Shown: piece by piece, positions 56,540 through 64,000 of the stretch
Position numbering within the stretch: position 1 is the stretch's first letter
Layout of the letters: each line of letters opens with the position of its first letter
From: Methanobacteriota archaeon
Lineage (GTDB): Archaea > Thermoplasmatota > Thermoplasmata > Thermoplasmatales > GCA-001856825
NCBI GenBank assembly: GCA_017857235.1
Contig: JAFMDN010000001.1
Coordinates: 1-64,000 of the forward strand
DNA length: 64,000 nt
Reading direction: 5' to 3'
Translations under genes and position numbers: made by a program
Notes under the pieces: model-generated
The model's database searches: none
The model's input: only the letters and a program-made list of their open reading frames with translations
Told to the model about the DNA's origin: nothing

Positions 56540-58204
56540 TTAAGCTAATGCTGAATCTCTAAAATTTATGTTCCTCTTGCTGTAAAGGAATAGCATAATT
56601 GGAATATTGATTATTATTATGATGAAGGCAAGTGCTGCTCCTTGTGAAAGTTCCCCCGTTGTAAGGAAGGCAAAAGAAGCAAGTGTTAATGTGGTCCATT
56701 GAATTGGTGCTAGCATAATGGTTGTTCCATAATCTATGGTAGACCTTACAAACACCAAAACAAAACCTTCAACAATTCCTGGAATTAAAAGGGGGATTGT
56801 TATCTTTCCAAACCCTTTGAATTTCGAACGAACCATTAGTCTCTCTGCCTCGAATAGAGTTTTAGAAATGGATGAAAGAGTAACGTCTAATGCTCGAGTA
56901 GAGTATCCCATTCTTCCAACAACGTAACCAAATATGACTCCTATAGGAACTGAATTTATTATCCATCCGGTTATGCTATTGTTATACATGGTAAGTAAGA
57001 GAATCCCAATTATAACTGGAGACATTGAAAATATTAACAGTATAACAACATTAGCCATCTTTTTCCACTTCATACCATATATCCAAGAAAAGTAAGTGGG
57101 TATCATTGAAAGGGTAACTCCAATGAAAGCCGCTAGTCCTGAAAGTATTAATGTCGACCAAATGGCATTTGGGTACAAACCTAATGATTCATAGAAATTA
57201 TTTAAAGTGAAATGTGTGGGAAAGATTGTGCCTACCCACTTGTATGAAAATGATGTGAGTCCAATTATAAATATTTCCACTAAAGGAAACAATGAAAATA
57301 GAATTGAATAAACTGTGATAATAACCTTCAGGATTTTATTATCGTTTCTAAATGGTCTAAAAGCCTTGCCAGTAACTGTTGCGTATCTCTTTGATTTTAT
57401 ATAAAACATATAAGTCAAGATTACTGATAGATTTATTAATAGCAATATTAACAATAGAGCTGACGCAATGCCCCAATTATAAAAAGAGAATAACTGTACA
57501 AATGCCAATTCCGAAATGACTTGAAAATTTGATGGGGCGAGAAGAAGTGGGACTGATAATGTCCCTGTATTTAGGAGAAAAACTATGAGAATGGATGTAG
57601 CAAACCCTGGCATCAAAAGAGGCAAAACAATCTTTCTGAAAGTTCTCAATTTTGACAAGCCATGAACAGTTGCAGCCTCTAGTAACCTTGTATCAATGCT
57701 ATCAAATGCAATCGTTTGATATATTACCATAAAAGGGAGTGATGAGATAGTCATTACGGCCATTAGGCCATAAAATGAATATAATTGGTACCTAAATAGG
57801 CCGAAATTAGTTGCTATTATTATCAGGGCATATGTTGTTATTAGGCCTGGAATTGATATCCCTGAAATTATCAAGGATTTTATAGTCTTTTTAAAAGGAA
57901 TATTCATAAAACTCATTCCATATGATATTGGTAATGCCAATAGAAAAGATGCAATTGTAACTGCTAAAGATAACTCCAATGTGTGGTAAATTGAATCATA
58001 ATAATATGGATCATTCAGGATATATAAAAAATACTTTAAAGTAAGGTTATGAATTAGATTAAGCCTAAACTCCAAAATAGATAATGGTTGACCATAAAGT
58101 GAAGTTAAAAGAAATGATATTAATGGAAAAATCATGAATAGAATTATGAAAAAAATAAAAAAAGATTCAAGTAATAAATTAAATCTTTGGCGCAAGCTTA
58201 TCAT
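56540..58204 (-). CDS. ABC transporter permease, FbpB-like (two fused permease modules)
   Basis: Two binding-protein-dependent permease modules, each with EAA-like loop (LLEAATVHGLSKLRTFRKIVLPLLMPG; FEAERLMVRSKFKGFGKITIPLLIPG). Confidence 0.92.
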   Translation of the reverse strand: MISLRQRFNLLLESFFIFFIILFMIFPLISFLLTSLYGQPLSILEFRLNLIHNLTLKYFLYILNDPYYYDSIYHTLELSLAVTIASFLLALPISYGMSFMNIPFKKTIKSLIISGISIPGLITTYALIIIATNFGLFRYQLYSFYGLMAVMTISSLPFMVIYQTIAFDSIDTRLLEAATVHGLSKLRTFRKIVLPLLMPGFATSILIVFLLNTGTLSVPLLLAPSNFQVISELAFVQLFSFYNWGIASALLLILLLINLSVILTYMFYIKSKRYATVTGKAFRPFRNDNKILKVIITVYSILFSLFPLVEIFIIGLTSFSYKWVGTIFPTHFTLNNFYESLGLYPNAIWSTLILSGLAAFIGVTLSMIPTYFSWIYGMKWKKMANVVILLIFSMSPVIIGILLLTMYNNSITGWIINSVPIGVIFGYVVGRMGYSTRALDVTLSSISKTLFEAERLMVRSKFKGFGKITIPLLIPGIVEGFVLVFVRSTIDYGTTIMLAPIQWTTLTLASFAFLTTGELSQGAALAFIIIIINIPIMLFLYSKRNINFRDSALA

Positions 58205-59328
58205 CCTACTGTGCTTGCATACTGATTGAATATATTTGTTATGTTTTGCTGTTCTTCAACTGTGAATGTCTGGCTGTAGGGGAAAGCGTACTGTTCTTCT
58301 TGTGCTAGAGACGGGAAGTAAGGCGGAGGTGTTATGTTTTGATAGTTCATTATAGGTGGCTTCAGGAATATTTTTGGAAGCAGGGATTGACCTTCATATG
58401 ATAGTACCCAATTTATGAATTTTTCAGCTGCACTTAGATGAGGAGCACCATTAACTATTCCCATTGCTGTTGGACCTAATATATTCTGTTGTACCATTAT
58501 GGGAATAAGTGGGTAACCATTAATTTCGTGATAAAGTACCGGTCCATTAATCCAGTCAATTGTGATGCCACCAGTACCTTCACCCACAACTGTTTCAGCG
58601 TGTTCATCGTCAGGGGTAATGGGGGGTATAGTGTTGTTCAATAGTGCTCTTACATATTGCTTGAACATGATTGTTCCATTCGTAAAACCATATTGTTTAA
58701 TGTAAATTTGCCATATTAGTGAGAAAAATCCAAGACCTGTAGTTGTAGAAGTTGATGGGTTTTCTATTATTATTTTTCCCTTATACTGTGGTTGGGTTAA
58801 ATTCCACCATGATACTGGATATTGGGTTTTATTAATCAGATTTGTATTGACTACAATTCCCAATATGTTGTATGTAAATGAATACCAAGTCCAGTTGGGA
58901 GCATAGAGCGATGGATTGTTAATATAAGCACTGTAATTTTGTAACACGGGAACTTTATAGGGCATTAAAACTCCTTGCTCTGCTGCTCCTATATATGCAG
59001 AAGGAGCTCCACCAAACAGAACATCTGCCTGCGGATTTGATTTTGATGCAACTAACTTTCCTACTAATGTTCCCATGGCACCATAAACTGGGATTACTTT
59101 TATTCCAGTATCCTTTGTGAAATTATCAAAAAAAGGTTGGGCAACGCTTGCACTGTAATCTGCATAAATAACAACTTCCTGTTGAGGCGTCTGTGTAGAT
59201 TGGCCATTGTGTCCATAAAGTATCATTGCAGCTGCTAGGGCCGCCACTCCTATTATTATTACGGCCACTAATGCTAGGATCCTTGAGGATACCTTGGCTT
59301 CGTTCTCTAATATTATTATTTGCCGCAT
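58201..59328 (-). CDS. ABC transporter substrate-binding protein, FbpA-like, N-terminally membrane-anchored
   Basis: EVVIYADYSASVAQPFFDNFTKDTGIKVIPVYGAMGTLVGKLVASKSNPQADVLFGGAPSAY; hydrophobic N-terminus; adjacent permease. Confidence 0.9.
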   Translation of the reverse strand: MRQIIILENEAKVSSRILALVAVIIIGVAALAAAMILYGHNGQSTQTPQQEVVIYADYSASVAQPFFDNFTKDTGIKVIPVYGAMGTLVGKLVASKSNPQADVLFGGAPSAYIGAAEQGVLMPYKVPVLQNYSAYINNPSLYAPNWTWYSFTYNILGIVVNTNLINKTQYPVSWWNLTQPQYKGKIIIENPSTSTTTGLGFFSLIWQIYIKQYGFTNGTIMFKQYVRALLNNTIPPITPDDEHAETVVGEGTGGITIDWINGPVLYHEINGYPLIPIMVQQNILGPTAMGIVNGAPHLSAAEKFINWVLSYEGQSLLPKIFLKPPIMNYQNITPPPYFPSLAQEEQYAFPYSQTFTVEEQQNITNIFNQYASTVG

Positions 59329-59512
59329 GTTTTGAGATTTTAAACCATTTACTATTTTTTGACAAAATAGAAAAATTTCATAAAGTAATTGAAATTTTCC
59401 ATATATAAACTACATTGGAAAAGGTTAATAATATGTAATAAGAACCTTTTGAGAAATTATTAATACGATTTCCTTTAAATTTTCGAAAGAAATTTAAAAA
59501 ATAGAAGAAATA

Positions 59513-60595
59513 TCAGTTTTCTTTGAAGATAAAGGATTTTTCCGTGTCAAAATTTATAAAGCATCTAGATATATTAGTATCTTCAGGTATTTCACTGGCT
59601 GTGAATTTTATGATTCTTTTATCATTTAGCTCCACAAATATTCTGTAATTGTCCTTAAACCGCTTAATATCAACAACCCTACCTTCAACACCATTATCCC
59701 CAACGCCACTGCTAAGTTTTAAATCAGACGTCCTTACTATAATAGATACTTTTTCTCCGTTCTTGAATCCTTGTAATTTTTTATATTTAATATTCCCTAA
59801 TGGCCCAAGGTTTATTTTAATGGATTCGGGTAAAATTTCTTGTATGGTACCCTCTAATTGAAGATTTTCCCCTATGAATTGTGCCACAAATTTGCTAGAT
59901 GGCCTAAAGAATATCTCTTCCGGTTTTCCTACTTGTTCTATTCTTCCTGAATTAATTATGGCAATTCTATCTGCTATTTCAAACGCTTCATCCTGCGAGT
60001 GTGTCACCATTATGGCAGTTAATTTTCTATCCTTCACGATTTCTAAAATTTTGATTAAAAGTTCTTTTCTTATTCTTTCATCTAAATTACTCAATGGCTC
60101 ATCTAGAAGCAGAAGTTTAGGTTTTGAAGCCAGAGCCCTAGCAATGCCCACCCTCTGGAGTTCTCCTCCGGATAGCTCATGGGGCATGCGCTTTAATTTA
60201 TCTCCCAGACCAACTGAATAAGTTAGTTCAGCTATTTCCTTTTCGATTTCATCCCTGCTATTTTTTCCAAATTTTTTATCTTCCATTACAATCATTAAAT
60301 TCTCTTCTACCGAAAGATGTGGCCAAATTGCATAATCTTGAAAGACCATCCCTATTCCCCTTTTTGAAGGGGGGAAACTTGTTACATCTTCCCCGTCAAA
60401 GTAAATTTTTCCTGAATCTGGATTTTCAAGACCTGAGATAACCCTTAAAAGTGTAGATTTACCAGATCCACTTGGACCTAAGATTACTAACAGTTCGCCT
60501 TGCTCAATATCCAAGTTTATATCTTTCAATACCTGATTTTTTCCAAATTTTTTGGAAACACCCTTAATACTTATAGCTGTCACACCCCAGAACAA
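59513..60595 (-). CDS. ABC transporter ATP-binding protein, FbpC/PotA-like (start uncertain)
   Basis: GPSGSGKSTLLRVISGLENPDSGKIYFDGEDVTSFPPSKRGIGMVFQDYAIWPHLSVEENL; LSGGELQRVGIARALASKPKLLLLDEPLSNLD; TOBE-like C-terminus. Confidence 0.95.
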   Translation of the reverse strand: MFWGVTAISIKGVSKKFGKNQVLKDINLDIEQGELLVILGPSGSGKSTLLRVISGLENPDSGKIYFDGEDVTSFPPSKRGIGMVFQDYAIWPHLSVEENLMIVMEDKKFGKNSRDEIEKEIAELTYSVGLGDKLKRMPHELSGGELQRVGIARALASKPKLLLLDEPLSNLDERIRKELLIKILEIVKDRKLTAIMVTHSQDEAFEIADRIAIINSGRIEQVGKPEEIFFRPSSKFVAQFIGENLQLEGTIQEILPESIKINLGPLGNIKYKKLQGFKNGEKVSIIVRTSDLKLSSGVGDNGVEGRVVDIKRFKDNYRIFVELNDKRIIKFTASEIPEDTNISRCFINFDTEKSFIFKEN

Positions 60596-60714
60596 TTAGA
60601 AAAGATAATTGTCTCTTCCATAATTAAAAAACTTACCTCTATTTTTTCTACATGCAAAAAATTCTTATGTAAACAGACAGGATTAAAATATCTTGTAATT
60701 TTATTGCTGGGTAT

Positions 60715-60885
60715 TCATATGGATAAAGGCCAAAACACTTTGAGCAATTCAATCGTGACACCAAAAATTATTGCAATATATAGAACCAGTTTGGGATCAA
60801 GAATGGGACCTAAGTCTTCCTCTTCCTCAAAATATCTGATTAAGCCAGCTGCTGATTGGAAACCTGATCCCCTTTTCTCGGCCAT
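60715..60885 (-). CDS. Sec61 beta (archaeal preprotein translocase subunit; 56 aa; absent from supplied ORF track)
   Basis: Translated directly: MAEKRGSGFQSAAGLIRYFEEEEDLGPILDPKLVLYIAIIFGVTIELLKVFWPLSI*. Confidence 0.95.
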   Translation of the reverse strand: MAEKRGSGFQSAAGLIRYFEEEEDLGPILDPKLVLYIAIIFGVTIELLKVFWPLSI

Positions 60886-61028
60886 TTGATAAGCAATAAA
60901 TGATTTGATTTAAATTTTTTCTATCCCTTAATTTCATAATAGGTTATGATTCGAGAATTTTAACGGAATAAAATTTACAGATACAAATTACTTAAAAAAA
61001 TTGCAATATTTATTTAAGATAAGATTTA

Positions 61029-62777
61029 ATGCAGATGAGAAAGGGATTTACCATGAAAGACCTAAACCTAATGGTAGCCGGGCCGCAAGGAAGTGGAATA
61101 AACTTCACTTCAGATACTTTCTCTAAGGTTATGGCTCGGCTGGGATATTATGTATTCAGCAATGCAGAGCTTTTCTCTACCATAAAAGGCGAACATTCTT
61201 ACTTTAGGGTCAGAGTTAGTGATGAGCTAATAAGGAGTTATTCCAAGAGGGTCGACATACTGATTGCATTAGATTCTAAAAGCATAATATTGCATAAAGA
61301 CGAAGTTGATAACAACGGTTTTATAATAACAGAGGAAAAGCCACTTGATTCAAGATTTATACAGGTTGAGTACAACAAGATTCTCCAAAATGTAGCTAAT
61401 AAATACAACAAGAATCTATCTGAACTAAGCGTTATGAAAAATACCATTGCCCTTGCAGTTGTTGGAAAAATTGCTTCCATACCAAAGGATGCCATACAAA
61501 AGGTGATTAGTGAAAATTTCGCAAAGAGACCAAATATTGCAGAATTGAACAATGCAGTAGTGGATGAAACATACTCCATAACAAAAATTGAAAGAAGCAT
61601 AACTTTGCCCAAGGGGAAGTCATTTGGAAAAATGTTAATAAATACAGCTGAGGCAGTAGCTATTGGTAAAATTGCCGCCGGATTGAGGTTTCAATCTTAT
61701 TACCCAATAACACCTGCGAGCGATGAATCTCAGTATCTGGAAGGGGTTATGTCCAAATACAATGTAATTGTAGAGCAAACGGAGGACGAAATAGCCGCAA
61801 TTAATATGGCTATTGCGGCTGCAAATACAGGATTAAGGGCAGCCACTAGCACATCTGGGCCTGGATTTTCATTAATGGTTGAAGCGCTTTCATATGCAGG
61901 AATGACAGAAACGCCCGTTGTAATATTCTACTACCAAAGAGCTGGCCCATCAACTGGTATGCCAACTAGACACGAACAGGGTGATTTGAAATTCGCGATA
62001 AGTGCAGGCCATGGAGAGTTTCCAAGGATAGTAATAGCACCTGGTGACCATGAAGAGGCCTTTTACGATGCATTTGAATCTTTTAACCTTGCTGAGAAAT
62101 ATCAATTGCCTGTAATAGTGATGCTTGATAAATCCATGGCAATGAGCAATTATACAATTCCAAAATTTGATACATCAAAGCTCAAAATAGATAGAGGTAA
62201 GTTAATTCTTGAGGGAGAGGTAAGCAACTATAAGAGGTATGCGTTTACAGAAGATGGCATTTCACCAAGAACAGTCCCTGGAGTTAAAAACGGAATGTTC
62301 ACCATTGCCGGAGACGAACATGAGGAAGATGGACACATCTTCAGCGAAGACCCAGATAATAGGATCAGAATGATGGATAAAAGGATGGGTAAGCTAAAGA
62401 AGGTTCTAAGTGAAATACCCACAGATATGAAATACAAGTTTTATGGAAATGGAGAGAACCTCATAATTTCATGGGGATCACCCAAAGGAGCTATACTTGA
62501 TGCAATAAGAGAGAGACCGGAATATTCATACTTACAGATCAGATTATTACATCCATTCCCGGTGGATGAAGTAAAACCCTTTGCCAAATACAAAAGGATC
62601 GTAACAGTGGAACAAAATTATTCTGGTCAGCTTGCAGACATTCTAAAAGAAGATGCTGGAATTGATGTTAATTCCAGAATAGTGAAGTTTAATGGTAGAC
62701 CCATAGCTTTTGAGGAGTTGATTGAAGGGTTAGATAGATCTAAAACTGAAAGGAGGGTGGTGTTAACTTATGCCTAA
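61029..62777 (+). CDS. korA: 2-oxoacid:ferredoxin oxidoreductase, fused gamma-alpha subunit (start possibly 61053)
   Basis: LMVAGPQGSGINFTSDTFSKVMARLGYYVF; YPITPASDESQYLEGVMSKYNVIVEQTEDEIAAINMAIAAANTGLRAATSTSGPGFSLM. Confidence 0.95.
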   Translation: MQMRKGFTMKDLNLMVAGPQGSGINFTSDTFSKVMARLGYYVFSNAELFSTIKGEHSYFRVRVSDELIRSYSKRVDILIALDSKSIILHKDEVDNNGFIITEEKPLDSRFIQVEYNKILQNVANKYNKNLSELSVMKNTIALAVVGKIASIPKDAIQKVISENFAKRPNIAELNNAVVDETYSITKIERSITLPKGKSFGKMLINTAEAVAIGKIAAGLRFQSYYPITPASDESQYLEGVMSKYNVIVEQTEDEIAAINMAIAAANTGLRAATSTSGPGFSLMVEALSYAGMTETPVVIFYYQRAGPSTGMPTRHEQGDLKFAISAGHGEFPRIVIAPGDHEEAFYDAFESFNLAEKYQLPVIVMLDKSMAMSNYTIPKFDTSKLKIDRGKLILEGEVSNYKRYAFTEDGISPRTVPGVKNGMFTIAGDEHEEDGHIFSEDPDNRIRMMDKRMGKLKKVLSEIPTDMKYKFYGNGENLIISWGSPKGAILDAIRERPEYSYLQIRLLHPFPVDEVKPFAKYKRIVTVEQNYSGQLADILKEDAGIDVNSRIVKFNGRPIAFEELIEGLDRSKTERRVVLTYA

Positions 62778-63675
62778 TACTTACAGAACAAATGTTGAAA
62801 TAGATTGGTGTCCAGGATGTGGAGATTTCGGTATACTCAACGCTCTGACACTGGCACTACAGGAATTGAAAATACCTAATGAGAAAGTAGCATTAACCGG
62901 TGGTATCGGTTGCAGTTCAAAAATTCCTCATTATGTAAATGTATATGCATACCACACATTACATGGTAGGTCTTTGGCCCAGGCACAAGCAATAAAAATT
63001 GCTAATCCTGAATTGGAAGTTATCGCAGCGGCAGGTGATGGAGATGCATTGGGTATTGGTACTCAACATTTTGTAGCTGCTGGAAGGAGAAATGTTGACC
63101 TCACCTATCTCATATTTGACAATGGAGTCTATGGTCTTACAAAAGGGCAAGCATCCCCGACACTTCCATATGGTGAAAGCCCTAAATCGTTACAGGTAGA
63201 AAATATCAAGGATCCAGTCAATCCAATTTTCCTTGCACTTGCTTCAGGGTATACATTTGTTGCAAGATCTTATTCTTACAATATAAAACATCTTAAGGAC
63301 ACCATAATTAGGGCCATTAAACACAAAGGGCTTGCCTTAGTAGATATAATGCAACCGTGCGTTACTTACAATAACATCAATACAAAGGAATATTACGATG
63401 CTAGGTTGTATGACCTGCAGAAGGAAGGGTGGGATCCTGTTGCTAAGAATGAAGATGAATATAAACAGAAATTAGGACAGGCTACTATAAAATCCCTGGA
63501 ATGGGGAGATAAAATTCCTATGGGGGTATTCATTGAATATCAGAAGGAAACCTATGATGAACGTTTATCCAGGCTTCTAATGAACTATAAATCCAAAAAT
63601 TTCGTAACATTGCCCATACACGAAAATGGAAAGCCAGTGAATGATATAACTCCTCTTATAGAGGAATTAATTTGA
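62770..63675 (+). CDS. korB: 2-oxoacid:ferredoxin oxidoreductase, beta subunit
   Basis: WCPGCGDFGILNAL; GIGCSSKIPHY; AAAGDGDALGIGTQHFVAAGRRNVDLTYLIFDNGVYGLTKGQASPT. Confidence 0.96.
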   Translation: MPNTYRTNVEIDWCPGCGDFGILNALTLALQELKIPNEKVALTGGIGCSSKIPHYVNVYAYHTLHGRSLAQAQAIKIANPELEVIAAAGDGDALGIGTQHFVAAGRRNVDLTYLIFDNGVYGLTKGQASPTLPYGESPKSLQVENIKDPVNPIFLALASGYTFVARSYSYNIKHLKDTIIRAIKHKGLALVDIMQPCVTYNNINTKEYYDARLYDLQKEGWDPVAKNEDEYKQKLGQATIKSLEWGDKIPMGVFIEYQKETYDERLSRLLMNYKSKNFVTLPIHENGKPVNDITPLIEELI

Positions 63676-63809
63676 TCATAGATTCAAATCAATTTTATTT
63701 TGTTTTTCTATTAGTTTGTGATGATTGATTTCCTTTTATCATCATATTTATCGGAACGCATCAAAAAATCAGTTTAAGAAGAAATAGTAAATTAAGAATT
63801 TTTCAAAAA

Positions 63810-63884
63810 TAGCGGGGGGTGGATTTGAACCACCGATCTACGGGTTATGAGCCCGTCGGGATTTCCTGGCTACCCCACCCCGCT
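63810..63884 (-). tRNA. Initiator tRNA-Met (anticodon CAT)
   Basis: AGCGGGGTGGGGTAGCCAGGAAATCCCGACGGGCTCATAACCCGTAGATCGGTGGTTCAAATCCACCCCCCGCTA; GGG/CCC anticodon stem, A1 start typical of archaeal initiator. Confidence 0.94.
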
Positions 63885-64000
63885 GATACCAGTATGAGCG
63901 CTCTGGATTTATATTTTCCCATTTTTGATGGTGTTAATGGGATTTCTGACGAAAAATACCTTTAAAGATAAACCGTACAGAATTAAATTTAATATCTTTT

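Noticed and set aside
60500-60889. Plus-strand 129-aa ORF in the supplied track
   Set aside because: Antisense to the ABC ATPase start and to a clear Sec61 beta gene; low-complexity, no family resemblance.
63700-63775. Possible second C/D box sRNA (tgatga / tcatcat / tcag strings)
   Set aside because: C-like boxes present on both strands but no correctly spaced D/D' boxes.
1-64000. CRISPR arrays, prophage, toxin-antitoxin or defence islands
   Set aside because: No direct-repeat/spacer arrays or recognisable defence or phage genes found by reading both strands.

Overview
This 64 kb window is AT-rich and archaeal. The gene content (LSm, L44e/S27e/aIF2a/Nop10, S13-S4-S11-RpoD, RpoK, Sec61beta, class I LysRS, GGGP/DGGGP synthases, CarS) looks like a Thermoplasmatales-type acidophile or close relative; the taxonomy is inferred, not computed. 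It is mostly dense chromosomal housekeeping and metabolic operons. I found no CRISPR array, prophage or intact transposon. The most notable items are: (1) a six-gene membrane complex at 231-6726 homologous to group 4 [NiFe]-hydrogenases/complex I, whose large subunit lacks all NiFe-ligating cysteines (an Ehr-like complex) and which has a fused ferredoxin/NuoB-like subunit; a structured repeat element lies upstream and a decayed IS200-type tnpA lies downstream; (2) a canonical C/D box guide sRNA (minus, about 11992-12046) in the 5' leader of a PRTase-type regulator gene, with one guide whose N+5 position would fall on the C of a CAU anticodon; (3) a CBS-domain protein with a C-terminal HPF/RaiA-like ribosome-hibernation domain (13564-14673); (4) a decayed agmatinase/arginase pseudogene (about 22022-22264); (5) a purF ORF with no usual start codon outside the preceding rpl37e gene; (6) two small genes absent from the supplied ORF track (rpl37e and Sec61beta); (7) a perfect 11-bp inverted repeat in a divergent promoter (40830-40862). 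All assignments are by eye from translated motifs; no database search was run.
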